Below are positions 53,457 to 62,107 of a stretch of 64,000 nucleotides of DNA, piece after piece (positions within the stretch are counted from its first letter, which is position 1; each line of letters opens with the position of its first letter). Location: assembly GCA_021793235.1 (NCBI GenBank), contig JAJYTD010000006.1, positions 91,236 to 155,235 on the forward strand, given 5' to 3'. Origin of the DNA: Actinomycetes bacterium. Its GTDB lineage: Bacteria > Actinomycetota > Actinomycetes > Streptosporangiales > Streptosporangiaceae. The notes below the pieces were generated by a model, which did not search any database, had not been told where the DNA came from, and saw nothing but the letters and a program-made list of their open reading frames with translations. The translations under genes were made by a program, and so were the position numbers.

Positions 53457-54821
53457 GTGAGCTTGACGCACGACGCGGCACTGTCCCCGTCCGCAGGACG
53501 TCGGTTTCGGGCCTACACAACGAAACACCTGGACGAGCTCACGGCTCGGGCAGGTCTCGGCGATGCCGAGCGACTAGCGGTCCGCGCTGTGGCTACAGTG
53601 CTGCCGTTCCGGGTCAACAGCTACGTCATCGACGAACTGATCGACTGGGATGTCGCACCCGACGATCCGATCTACCGGCTCGTCTTCCCTCAGGCGGACA
53701 TGCTGCCGCAAGAAGATGTCGCCCGGATCGCCGATCTGCTGCGCCAGGACGCGCCGAGAAGAGAACTCAACCAGGCGGCGAATGAAGTCCGTGCCCGGCT
53801 GAACCCGCACCCGGCCGGGCAGATGGACCTCAACGTTCCCACATTCGGCGCGGAAGACCCGCTGGAGGGTATGCAGCACAAGTACGCCGAAACGGTCCTG
53901 TTCTTCCCCAAGCAGGGCCAGACCTGCCACGCCTACTGCACGTACTGCTTCCGGTGGGCGCAGTTCGTCGGCGAACCCGATCTGAAGTTCGCCTCCAGCG
54001 AGATCGACCACCTGGTGCGGTACCTGCACCAGCATCCCGAGGTCACCAGCGTCCTGTTCACCGGCGGCGATCCGATGATCATGGGCGAGGGCGTCCTCTC
54101 GCGCTACATCGAGCCGCTGCTCCAGGTCGAGACTTTGGAGTCGATCCGCATCGGCACCAAGTCGCTGGCCTACTGGCCGCAGCGCTTCACCACCGACCCG
54201 GACGCCGACGACACCCTCCGACTGTTCGAAAGGGTCGTCGACTCCGGAAAGAACCTCGCGTTCATGGCGCATTTCTCGCACCCCAACGAGATGGTGCCCG
54301 ATCTGGCGCAGCAGGCCGTGCGGCGGATCCGCGGCACGGGTGCGGTCATCCGCACCCAGGCACCGCTGATCCGCACGATCAACGACGATCCGGCCATCTG
54401 GGAGAGCATGTGGCGCACGCACGTGCGCCACGGCATGGTGCCGTACTACATGTTCGTCGAGCGTGACACCGGCCCGCAGGACTACTTCGCCGTGCCGCTG
54501 GCCCAGGCCTACGGGATCTTCCGCGGCGCCTACAAGAACGTCTCCGGATTGGCCCGTACCGTACGCGGCCCCTCGATGTCGGCCACTCCCGGCAAGGTCT
54601 GCGTCGACGGTGTCACCGAGGTCGCGGGAGAGAAGGTGTTCGTACTCCACTTCATCCAGGCCCGCGATCCGGAGCTGGTCGGCAAGCCCTTCTTCGCCAA
54701 GTACGACGAGAAGGCGAGCTGGCTGTTCGATCTGGAGCCCGCGCTGGGTGCGGCCCGGTTCCCCCATGAGGAGGCTCCGCCCGCGGACCCATCAGGGCTG
54801 GTCGACCCGGCCCGGATGTAG
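53457..54821 (+). CDS. KamA-family radical SAM protein (lysine 2,3-aminomutase-like)
   Basis: A 454-residue radical SAM enzyme. The cluster motif CxxxCxxC is C157, C161, C164 in QTCHAYCTYCFRW, and the glycine-rich SAM motif is LFTGGDPM. It lies near the lysine 2,3-aminomutase/EpmB group; the PLP lysine could be that in ATPGKVCVDG, but the usual PGGGGK is absent, so it may not be a true aminomutase. GTG 53457 has AAAGGAG six bases upstream. Long N-terminal extension and Pro-rich tail. Substrate unknown. Confidence 0.85.
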   Translation: MSLTHDAALSPSAGRRFRAYTTKHLDELTARAGLGDAERLAVRAVATVLPFRVNSYVIDELIDWDVAPDDPIYRLVFPQADMLPQEDVARIADLLRQDAPRRELNQAANEVRARLNPHPAGQMDLNVPTFGAEDPLEGMQHKYAETVLFFPKQGQTCHAYCTYCFRWAQFVGEPDLKFASSEIDHLVRYLHQHPEVTSVLFTGGDPMIMGEGVLSRYIEPLLQVETLESIRIGTKSLAYWPQRFTTDPDADDTLRLFERVVDSGKNLAFMAHFSHPNEMVPDLAQQAVRRIRGTGAVIRTQAPLIRTINDDPAIWESMWRTHVRHGMVPYYMFVERDTGPQDYFAVPLAQAYGIFRGAYKNVSGLARTVRGPSMSATPGKVCVDGVTEVAGEKVFVLHFIQARDPELVGKPFFAKYDEKASWLFDLEPALGAARFPHEEAPPADPSGLVDPARM

Positions 54822-54825
54822 CCGC

Positions 54826-54859
54826 GCTGGTGTGCCGCCGGTTACGGCGGCACACCAGC
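54826..54859 (+). terminator. Terminator of the radical SAM gene
   Basis: Perfect 15-bp stem GCTGGTGTGCCGCCG / CGGCGGCACACCAGC with GTTA loop, beginning five bases after the stop. No T-run. Confidence 0.8.
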
Positions 54860-55030
54860 CGAGCGCGGTCCCCGGCCGGGCGGGCAGGGCGGCACGAGCT
54901 ACCGCTCTGGCCGACCGCGGTGGCTCGTGCACCCCCTCAATGCAGGCATAATCAGTGCCTCAACGTGCAATCGGGACGATGAGGCGATCGAATACCAGAA
55001 GGTGCGCCTCGGAGCGAGGGAGAGGCGCAC

Positions 55031-55822
55031 ATGGTCGAATGGTTCGGCAGCCACGTGGTCGACACGGGCCGTCTGCCGCTGTTCAGCTTCTTCGTCGCCT
55101 TCGTGGCCGGGTTCCTGCTCATCCGGTTGAGCGTGCGGATGATCCGGGCGCGGGTGCGTTGGTGGCCGGGCAACGTGCGACCCGGTGGTCTGCACATCCA
55201 CCATGTCGTCTTCGGTGTCGGGTTCATGCTGCTCGGCGGGGTGTCGGCGCTGCTGATCCCCGAACGGGACGGGGTGCCCATCGCGGTCGCGGCCTCGCTG
55301 TTCGGGTTCGGCGCGGCACTGGTCTTGGACGAGTTCGCGCTCATCCTGCACCTTCGCGACGTCTACTGGACCGAGCAGGGCCGCACCTCCGTCGACGCGG
55401 TGTTCGTCGCGATCGCGCTCACCGGACTGCTGCTCACCGGCATGCGCCCCTTCGGGTGGGACGGGCTGCTGGTCGCTGGTCCGGGCGGAGACGCGGCCCC
55501 CCTCGGCGCGCTGGTGCTCACCCTGACCAATCTCGCAGGCTCAGTGGTGACCCTGCTCAAAGGCAAGATCTGGACCGGGATCGCCGGGGTGTTCGTTCCC
55601 GTCATCTCGATCGTGGCCGCGATCCGCCTGGCCGTGCCCGGTTCCCCCTGGGCGCGCTGGCGCTACGCGGAAGGCTCGGCCAAACTGCGCCAGGCGGTGC
55701 GGCGCGACCTGCGCGTGCGGCGTCCGCTGATCCGGGCCAAGATCCGCTTCCAGGAGGCCATCGCCGGTCGGCACGACGGGGACAGGCCGGTGGAACCGTC
55801 CGCGTTCACCCGTGCTCTATAG
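55031..55822 (+). CDS. Conserved integral membrane protein, His-rich loop
   Basis: A 263-residue protein with about six transmembrane helices. Conserved features: RPGGLHIHHVVFGVGFMLLGG, LVLDEFALILHLRDVYWTEQGR and a final basic cytoplasmic tail. The HIHH and DEFALxLHLxDVYW motifs look like metal or cofactor ligands in the membrane, but the family is unnamed to me. GGGAGAGG precedes ATG 55031. Upstream of the glucokinase gene by 40 bases. Confidence 0.7.
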   Translation: MVEWFGSHVVDTGRLPLFSFFVAFVAGFLLIRLSVRMIRARVRWWPGNVRPGGLHIHHVVFGVGFMLLGGVSALLIPERDGVPIAVAASLFGFGAALVLDEFALILHLRDVYWTEQGRTSVDAVFVAIALTGLLLTGMRPFGWDGLLVAGPGGDAAPLGALVLTLTNLAGSVVTLLKGKIWTGIAGVFVPVISIVAAIRLAVPGSPWARWRYAEGSAKLRQAVRRDLRVRRPLIRAKIRFQEAIAGRHDGDRPVEPSAFTRAL

Positions 55823-55828
55823 CCAGGA

Positions 55829-55838
55829 TGTCTGGACA
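55829..55838. promoter_or_regulatory. Possible GntR half-palindrome before glucokinase
   Basis: TGTCTGGACA, one base off the perfect TGTCTAGACA found before the iolG-like gene (58654-58663), 25 bases before the glucokinase start. Weak by itself. Confidence 0.3.
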
Positions 55839-55862
55839 AGACTCGAATAGAGTGGTCGGGTT

Positions 55863-56915
55863 ATGGCTTTCACCAGAGGAGCCGGTGGGCACCAGCGCGG
55901 CCTGACGGTAGGCATCGACATCGGGGGGACCAAAGTCGCCGCGGGTGTGGTGACCCCCGGCGGCCGGGTGCTCGCCCGCCGCCGCACCGAGACGCCCGAC
56001 AAGAGTAAGGCCCCCAAGGTCGTGGAGGACACGATCGTCGTGCTCGTCGAGGAGCTGCGCCGGGAGTACCCGGTGAACGCCGTCGGCGTGGGCGCGGCGG
56101 GCTTCGTCGACGAGCGGCGTGCCAGCGTGCTGTTCGCGCCGCACCTGGCCTGGCGCAGGGAGCCGCTGCGCGATGCGCTGACCACCCGGCTGGGGCTGCC
56201 GGTCGTGGTGGAGAACGACGCCAACGCCTCGGCCTGGGCCGAAGTGTGCGTGGGCGCCGGGCGCGACGCCCGCAACGTGGTCGTGGTCAACCTGGGAACC
56301 GGTATCGGCGGTGCCATCGTCATCGACGGCACCCTGCACCGGGGCCGCTACGGTCTTGCGGGGGAGTTCGGGCACATGACGGTCGTGCCCAAGGGGCACC
56401 GCTGCGAATGCGGCAACCGGGGGTGCTGGGAGCAGTACGCGAGCGGCAACGCGGTGACGCGGGAGGCGCGCGAACTCGTCGCCGCCGACTCGCCCGTGGC
56501 CCGGCCGCTGATCCAGGCGGTGGGCGGCGACCCCTCGCTGATCACCGGCCCCTTGGTGAGCGAGCTGGCTTCCGAGGGCGACCGGGCCTGCATCGAACTG
56601 TTGGAGGAGGCCGGCACGTGGCTCGGCATCGGCCTGGCCAACCTCGCCGCCGCCTTCGACCCTGAGCTGTTCATCATCGGCGGCGGGGTATCGGAGTGCG
56701 GGGATCTGCTGCTCGGTCCGGCGCGCACGGCGTTCCGCCGCCATCTGGTCGGCCGCGGATACCGCCCCGAGGCCCGTATCGCAGCGGCCGAACTGGGCAA
56801 TGAGGCCGGTCTGATCGGAGCCGCCGACCTCGCCCGCGACACCCTCCCCAGAAGGCGCCGGGGCCACCGTAGGCGGGGGTTGCGCCATCCCGCCCTCCGT
56901 CGCCCGACCCCCTGA
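55863..56915 (+). CDS. ROK-family glucokinase
   Basis: A 350-residue ROK sugar kinase: GIDIGGTKVAAGVV (ATP phosphate loop), VENDANASAWAEVCVGAGRDARNVVVVNLGTGIGGAIVIDGTLHRG, GEFGHMTV, and the zinc motif CECGNRGCWEQYASG that marks ROK kinases. It phosphorylates glucose with ATP. C-terminus ends in an Arg-rich tail longer than usual. ATG 55863, 40 bases after the membrane protein gene; co-transcription possible. Confidence 0.9.
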   Translation: MAFTRGAGGHQRGLTVGIDIGGTKVAAGVVTPGGRVLARRRTETPDKSKAPKVVEDTIVVLVEELRREYPVNAVGVGAAGFVDERRASVLFAPHLAWRREPLRDALTTRLGLPVVVENDANASAWAEVCVGAGRDARNVVVVNLGTGIGGAIVIDGTLHRGRYGLAGEFGHMTVVPKGHRCECGNRGCWEQYASGNAVTREARELVAADSPVARPLIQAVGGDPSLITGPLVSELASEGDRACIELLEEAGTWLGIGLANLAAAFDPELFIIGGGVSECGDLLLGPARTAFRRHLVGRGYRPEARIAAAELGNEAGLIGAADLARDTLPRRRRGHRRRGLRHPALRRPTP

Positions 56916-57010
56916 CCCGTGCCCGCGGGGCAGGGGGAGGGCAAAGCTGATCCCGCGGGTTCTGCCTGCGCTGCGCTAGAATCAGAACTAACGCGGGAGG
57001 GAGAAGCGAT

Positions 57011-57580
57011 ATGGCGATGCCGACAGCGGACCGCCCCGTGCTTCCCATTGTGCTGCTCCAGCACATGGCCGATGAACTGGAGGTCCCTGAGGGCTTCCGA
57101 GTGGAGATCCTCGGGGAGGAACTCGTCGTGTCGCCGGCCCCGCTAGGGCCGCACGCCTACCTCGTTGCGCTGGTGCGAGACGCGCTGGCGCCACTGCTGC
57201 CCCGCGGAGCGGTGTCGGTGGAGAACGTCTCCCTTGAGGTCACGGCCACCGGAGAGCGCTACATCCCGGATCTGCTGGTCTATCCCGCCCGCGGGCTTCG
57301 GCAGGAGGGGCGCTGGCTCTTTCCCGCCGAGGACGCTTTTCTCGTTGTCGAGGTCACCTCACCGAGCAATGCGGCTAACGACAGGGTGCGAAAGCTGCGC
57401 GGTTACGCACGGGCGCATGTCCCTCTGTACCTGCTTGTGGAACCCGAAGAGGAGTCGGCCACCCTCTTCTGCGACCCCGTCGATGGCGCGTATCGGGCGC
57501 ATTCCACTGTTCCCTACGGCGCGGCACTGGCACTGCCATCGCCCTTCACCGGAAAACTCTCCCTTGCCTGGGACGAGTAG
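57011..57580 (+). CDS. Uma2-family putative endonuclease, copy 2
   Basis: A 189-residue Uma2/DUF820 protein, divergent from copy 1 (26681). Core residues are kept: IPDLLVYPARG (Asp), LVVEVTSPSNAANDR (Glu), VRKLRGYARAHVPLYLLV (Lys). GGGAGGGAG precedes ATG 57011 and TAGAAT at 56977-56982 fits a -10 element, giving a short leader. Not linked to any mobile gene. Confidence 0.85.
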   Translation: MAMPTADRPVLPIVLLQHMADELEVPEGFRVEILGEELVVSPAPLGPHAYLVALVRDALAPLLPRGAVSVENVSLEVTATGERYIPDLLVYPARGLRQEGRWLFPAEDAFLVVEVTSPSNAANDRVRKLRGYARAHVPLYLLVEPEEESATLFCDPVDGAYRAHSTVPYGAALALPSPFTGKLSLAWDE

Positions 57581-57764
57581 CGCCAGAAGAGCCGTCCTTC
57601 CACGGGGCAGGCGCGTCGAGGCGACGCATCGATGGTGCCGCGGCGGTGCGCGGCCCGGAAGCGTTGACCGTGTGTCCTCCCTCCCGGATCTGTGTCCCGG
57701 AGTGCCGAAGAGCACGGTTGTTACGCGGACACCCCGGGACACACCGAGCCGGAACCATCCTGCG

Positions 57765-57814
57765 CACCCAGATAGCGTCAGCTCGAAGTTTCACCCAGAC
57801 AGCGTCAGCTCGAA
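57765..57814. repeat. Tandem duplication of the gntR 3' end
   Basis: Two 23-base copies, 27 bases apart, differing at one base (CACCCAGA[T/C]AGCGTCAGC...). The inner copy (57792-57814) encodes the last residues FELTLSG of the GntR regulator; the outer copy (57765-57787) lies just past its stop. Confidence 0.85.
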
Positions 57815-58531
57815 TGTATAGCGGGACGCCCGGTAGACGTGGGCGCCGGATTCGATGACGCGGCCCATGTCGTCGTAGACGGTGCGCTCCATGGTGAGGA
57901 GCGGGGCGCCGCGGGATTCGCCCAGGATGCGGGCCTCGGCCGCGGTGGCGCCGCGGGCGCCGATGCTCTGCGAGGCGATCTTCAGGGTGACCCCGGCGCC
58001 GCGCAGCAGCTTGTACAGGCCGTTCTCGGTGAGCGCGGACTCCGACAGTTCGACCAGCCCCAGCGGCAGGTGGTTGTGCATGAGCGCCAGCGGCTCGTCG
58101 CCCGCGTAGCGCAGGCGCTCGACCAGGTAGACCTCGGTTCCGGGGGTGACCTCCAGGGCGGCGGCGACGGAGTCCGGCGCGGGTTCCACGCTGAGCTTGA
58201 GGACCTCGGTGCGGGGGCGCTGCCCGGCCCGGTCGAGATCGTCGTAGAGGCTGGAGAGCTCCACCGGCCGGCGCACCCGCGGAGTCACGACCTGGGTGCC
58301 GACCCCGCGTTTGCGGACCAGGAGCCCGCGGTCGACGAGGTATTCGATGGCGCGGCGCAGAGTGGGGCGCGACAGGCCGAGCCGATCGGCGAGCACGATC
58401 TCGTTCTCCAACCGCGTCCCGGCGGGCAGCGTGCCGGTCCGGATGCGCTCCTCCAGTTCCTGGGCGACCTGGAAGTACAGCGGCACCGGGCTGTTCCGGT
58501 CAAGGGCGATCGACAGCGGCGGTTCTGTCAC
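57791..58531 (-). CDS. GntR-family regulator (HutC type)
   Basis: A 246-residue repressor: N-terminal winged helix (VPLYFQVAQELEERIRTGTLPAGTRLENEIVLADRLGLSRPTLRRAIEYLVDRGLLVRKRGVGTQV) and a C-terminal UTRA ligand domain (EVYLVERLRYAGDEPLALMHNHLPL; RTVYDDMGRVIESGAHVYRASRYTFELTL). Divergent to the iolG-like gene. A TGTCTAGACA palindrome lies 123 bases before its GTG start. It probably senses a sugar, perhaps inositol or a phosphate of it. Its last codons are duplicated downstream. Confidence 0.92.
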   Translation of the reverse strand: MTEPPLSIALDRNSPVPLYFQVAQELEERIRTGTLPAGTRLENEIVLADRLGLSRPTLRRAIEYLVDRGLLVRKRGVGTQVVTPRVRRPVELSSLYDDLDRAGQRPRTEVLKLSVEPAPDSVAAALEVTPGTEVYLVERLRYAGDEPLALMHNHLPLGLVELSESALTENGLYKLLRGAGVTLKIASQSIGARGATAAEARILGESRGAPLLTMERTVYDDMGRVIESGAHVYRASRYTFELTLSG

Positions 58532-58653
58532 ACGTCTCCGTTCTCCGGGGCCTTGCCTGTGCGGGGGCCGGTGCGGGTGGGGCGACCCGTGGGCGCCTGT
58601 GCCTCCTCATTCTACGTTCCACCGGATGTTGACGGCATATTACGACGTAAGTA

Positions 58654-58663
58654 TGTCTAGACA
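58654..58663. promoter_or_regulatory. Candidate GntR operator
   Basis: Perfect palindrome TGTCTAGACA between gntR and the iolG-like gene, in an AT-rich promoter patch. Its core GTCTAGAC equals that of DasR-type sites (GGTCTAGACC). Binding is inferred from neighbourhood. Confidence 0.5.
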
Positions 58664-58767
58664 AAGTATTGACAAGCTGTTCATATCCGGCGTAGAAACT
58701 TCTTCGAGCGTTCACCTGTGACCTACGGAACAGGCGGGTGCGACCTGGCCCAATCGGAGGAGGGGAT

Positions 58768-59778
58768 ATGCGGATCGGTCTTGTCGGAACCGGCCGGATC
58801 GGGGCATCGCACGCGGCGGCTCTCGCGGCCCGTCCGGAGGTGTCCGAACTGCTGCTGGCCGACGCCGATGGCGCTCGCGCCCGCACTGTCGCCGAAAAGG
58901 TCAACGGCCAGGCGGCCGACAGCATCGACACCCTGCTGGTTCCGGGAGCCGTCGACGGACTGGTGATCGCCGCCGCGACCGCGGCGCACCCCGGGCTGAT
59001 CCTGGCCGGAGTGCGTGCGGGGATTCCGGTCTTCTGTGAGAAGCCGGTGGCACCGGACATCGCACAGACCGCCGAAGTACTGCGCGAGGTGGAGAAGTCC
59101 GGCGTTCCCGTGCACATCGGCTTCATGCGCCGCTTCGACGCGGGATACCGCCGCGCCCGCCAGGCGCTGCGCGACGGCGAACTGGGCGATCTGCACCGGG
59201 TGCACGCCGTCACCGCCGACGCCGCGCCTCCGCCGCCTGAGTACGTTCCCACATCCGGCGGTATCTTCCGGGACTGCCACGTACACGACTTCGACATCCT
59301 GCGCTGGGTGACCGGCCAGGAGGTCCGCGATGTCCACGCCTACGGGGCCAACCGGGGGGCCGACTACTTCGCGGCGGCCGGCGACGTCGACACCACGGCG
59401 GCGGTGCTGCGGATGGAGGACGGGACCATGGTCACGCTCCAGGGGTCGCGCTACAACGGCGGAGGCTACGACGTGCGCATGGAGCTGGCCGGCTCGCGGG
59501 GCACGATCGCGGTCGGCCTGGACGAGCGCGCACCGCTGATCTCGGCCGAGGCCGGGACCGGGTTCCCGAGCGAGGAGCCGTGGCAGGAGTTCTGGTCCCG
59601 CTTCACTCCCGCTTATGAGGCCGAGATCGCCGCTTTCATCCGCCTGATCCAGCACGGGGGAGAACCCGCCTGCACGGTCGCCGACGCGCTTGAGGCGGTC
59701 ATCGTGGCCGAGGCCGCCGACCGGTCGATGCGCGAGCAGCGGTCGGTGGAGGTCGCGGAGATCCGTGCGGCGGTGTGA
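58768..59778 (+). CDS. Gfo/Idh/MocA oxidoreductase, inositol 2-dehydrogenase-like
   Basis: A 336-residue NAD-dependent sugar dehydrogenase. Rossmann motif MRIGLVGTGRIGASHAAALA, EKP motif FCEKPVAPD, and GGIFRDCHVHDFDILRWVTG with catalytic Asp/His; all are typical of inositol 2-dehydrogenase (IolG) and related enzymes. Oxidation of myo-inositol to scyllo-inosose is the best guess from the neighbouring iol genes. ATG 58768 has GGAGGAGGGG upstream. Confidence 0.88.
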   Translation: MRIGLVGTGRIGASHAAALAARPEVSELLLADADGARARTVAEKVNGQAADSIDTLLVPGAVDGLVIAAATAAHPGLILAGVRAGIPVFCEKPVAPDIAQTAEVLREVEKSGVPVHIGFMRRFDAGYRRARQALRDGELGDLHRVHAVTADAAPPPPEYVPTSGGIFRDCHVHDFDILRWVTGQEVRDVHAYGANRGADYFAAAGDVDTTAAVLRMEDGTMVTLQGSRYNGGGYDVRMELAGSRGTIAVGLDERAPLISAEAGTGFPSEEPWQEFWSRFTPAYEAEIAAFIRLIQHGGEPACTVADALEAVIVAEAADRSMREQRSVEVAEIRAAV

Positions 59779-59867
59779 CCGGACCGCAGTGGATGCGGCA
59801 GAGCGCGGAACGGAAAGGAGGAGGGCCAATGGCAGCCACGCAGCCGCCGCTTGGCGCGAGTGTGCCA

Positions 59868-60920
59868 TCAGTCCCGCGTGCGCGGCGGGGCGGTGGTGCC
59901 ACGGACGATCAGCTCGGGGGTGAGCACGGCCTCCTGGGGGGCGCGGCCCGGGTCCTCCAGCCGGTTCAGCGCCGTGCGCACCGACAGGGCGGCCATCCGG
60001 GGCACGTTCTGGCGGACCGTCGTGAGTTCGATGTGGGAGAGCCGGGCGATGGGGATGTCGTCGTAGCCCACCAGCGACACGTCACCGGGGACATGTACCC
60101 CTGCCCGGGACACGGCGTCGAGGAAGCCGATGGCGCACCGGTCGTTTCCGGCGAGTACCGCGGTGGGCATCGTGCCCTCGTCCAGGAGCCGGCGCGCCGC
60201 GGCGGCGCCGGACTCCTCCGTGTGGTCGCCGGGCAGGACCCGGGCGGCTTCGGCCAGACCGTGCCCGCGCATCGCCTTCCGGTAGCCGCGGCGCCGTTCG
60301 GCGGAGCCGGCCCCCCGGCTGCCGTCGATGTGCACGATGTCGCGGTGGCCCAGGGCGACGAGGTGGTCGACGGCCTGGCGTACGCCTTTGGCCTCGGCGG
60401 TGTGCACCGTCTCGACACCGGTGTCGGGGAACCTGCGGCCGACGGAGACCACCGGGACCTGCCGCACGACCTCGGTGAGGAACGCGGGGTCGGTCTCGGG
60501 GCCGATCAGGATCAGCGCCTCGCAGCGGTGGCCGAGCAGGGCTTCGATGGCCTTGTGCGAATGGCGCGTGGGGGCGTGGGCCGACAGCAGGATGTCGTAG
60601 CCGACCTGCTCGGCCTCGGGATAGATCGCCTCGACCAGGTCGGCGTGGAAGGGGTTGCGCACGGTCAGCATGACCCCGAGGATCCGGCTGCGGCTGCGGG
60701 CGAGGACTCGGGCCGCGCTGTCAGGGCGGTAGCCGAGCTCGTCAGCGGCGCGCAGCACCTTCTCGCGCGTCTCCCGGCTCGCACCGGGAGCGTCGCGAAA
60801 GACCACCGACACCAGCGCACGCGAGACGCCGACCCGCGCGGCGACGTCCTCCATGGTGGGCCGCTTGGCGCGCCGGGTACGGGGGGTGCCGCCCGCCGGG
60901 TCCGATTCCGGAGTCCCCAT
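59868..60920 (-). CDS. LacI-family regulator
   Basis: A 350-residue repressor: helix-turn-helix PTMEDVAARVGVSRALVSVVFRDAPGASRETREKVLRAADELGYRPDSAARVLARSRS with hinge, and a periplasmic-binding-type effector domain (GNDRCAIGFLDAVSRAGVHVPGDVSLVGYDD). ATG 60920 follows GGAGGTGGGA. Divergent from iolC; shares a palindromic region with it. Likely senses an inositol-pathway intermediate. Confidence 0.93.
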   Translation of the reverse strand: MGTPESDPAGGTPRTRRAKRPTMEDVAARVGVSRALVSVVFRDAPGASRETREKVLRAADELGYRPDSAARVLARSRSRILGVMLTVRNPFHADLVEAIYPEAEQVGYDILLSAHAPTRHSHKAIEALLGHRCEALILIGPETDPAFLTEVVRQVPVVSVGRRFPDTGVETVHTAEAKGVRQAVDHLVALGHRDIVHIDGSRGAGSAERRRGYRKAMRGHGLAEAARVLPGDHTEESGAAAARRLLDEGTMPTAVLAGNDRCAIGFLDAVSRAGVHVPGDVSLVGYDDIPIARLSHIELTTVRQNVPRMAALSVRTALNRLEDPGRAPQEAVLTPELIVRGTTAPPRTRD

Positions 60921-61004
60921 TCCCACCTCCAGCTCTGTCCGATTCGACCGAACCGGTAACGAAGGGTTGACATGTCTTGTGGTGCAGCTCACCATAACGG
61001 AAAC

Positions 61005-61029
61005 TAGAGCGCTCTACTAGAGCGCGATA
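61005..61029. promoter_or_regulatory. LacI-type operator region before iolC
   Basis: Perfect 12-base palindrome TAGAGCGCTCTA (61005-61016) with central CG, as in LacI-family sites, followed at once by an imperfect second copy TAGAGCGCGATA (61018-61029). Lies between lacI and iolC, 98 bases before iolC. Probably bound by the neighbouring LacI protein. Confidence 0.65.
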
Positions 61030-61126
61030 TAGCTCGGGACCAGGAGCTGTCCCCAAGGAGAAGCAGCGGTATCGGTGACACCGGACGCACGAGAAGACGG
61101 CCCGATACATCCGACAGGAGGTTCGA

Positions 61127-62107
61127 GTGAAAGCCAGTGAGCGCCGGCGCCCCGATGGCCCCTTCGAGGTCGTCACCATGGGCCGCGTGGGCGTCGACAT
61201 CTACCCCGAACAGGTGGGTGTCGGTCTGGACCGGGTGCGTTCCTTCGGCAAGTTCCTCGGGGGCAGCGCGACCAACGTCGCGGTGGCGGCGGCACGCTAC
61301 GGCCGCGGGACCGCACTGATCACCCGCACCGGTGACGACCCCTTCGGCCGGTTCGTGCACCAGGCACTGGACGGCTACGGCGTGGACGACCGGTTCGTCA
61401 CCGCCGTTCCCGGTCTGCCGACCCCGGTGACCTTCTGCGAGATCTTCCCGCCGGACGACTTCCCGCTGTACTTCTACCGCCTGCCCAAGGCACCGGACCT
61501 GGAAATCCGCACCGAGGAACTGGATCTCGACGCGATCCGCAGCGCCGGCGTCTTCTGGGTGACCGTCACGGGCCTGTGCCAGGAACCGAGCCGGACGGCC
61601 ACCCTGGAGGCGCTCAAGGCCCGCGCCAAAAGCGGTGTCACCGTCGTGGACCTGGACTACCGGCCGATGTTCTGGGAGTCCCGCGAGGAGGCGCGCTCGT
61701 GGGTCCGGGAGGCACTGCCCTATGTGACCGTCGCCGCGGGCAATCTCGACGAGTGGGACACCGCGGTCGGCACGGCCGATGCCCGCGCTGCGGCAAAGGC
61801 CGCCCGGGACATCGGTATCGACCTGGCGGTCGTCAAGCAGGGCCCCGAAGGGGTGCTGGCGGTCGACGGCTCGGGTGAGGTGCGGGTTCCGCCGGTTCCG
61901 GTCGAGGTGGTCAACGGCCTGGGGGCCGGTGACGCTTTCGGCGGTGCGCTCTGCCATGGGCTGCTGGCCGGGTGGGAGACCGAACGCATCATGCGGTTCG
62001 CCAACGCGGCGGGCGCGATCGTCGCCTCCCGTCTCTCCTGCTCGGACGCGATGCCGACACAGGACGAGGTCGAGGCCAAGCTGGACGGGGTGAGCGATGC
62101 CGGTTGA
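61127..62107 (+). CDS. iolC: 5-dehydro-2-deoxygluconokinase
   Basis: A 326-residue PfkB-type kinase of inositol catabolism, phosphorylating 2-deoxy-5-keto-D-gluconate. FLGGSATNVAVAAARYGRGTALITRTGDDPFG and the catalytic NGLGAGDAFGGALCHGLLAG motif are present; TFCEIFPPDDFPLYFYRLPKAPDLEI is IolC-specific. GTG 61127 has AGGAGG upstream. It overlaps the aldolase gene by 11 bases. Confidence 0.93.
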   Translation: MKASERRRPDGPFEVVTMGRVGVDIYPEQVGVGLDRVRSFGKFLGGSATNVAVAAARYGRGTALITRTGDDPFGRFVHQALDGYGVDDRFVTAVPGLPTPVTFCEIFPPDDFPLYFYRLPKAPDLEIRTEELDLDAIRSAGVFWVTVTGLCQEPSRTATLEALKARAKSGVTVVDLDYRPMFWESREEARSWVREALPYVTVAAGNLDEWDTAVGTADARAAAKAARDIGIDLAVVKQGPEGVLAVDGSGEVRVPPVPVEVVNGLGAGDAFGGALCHGLLAGWETERIMRFANAAGAIVASRLSCSDAMPTQDEVEAKLDGVSDAG

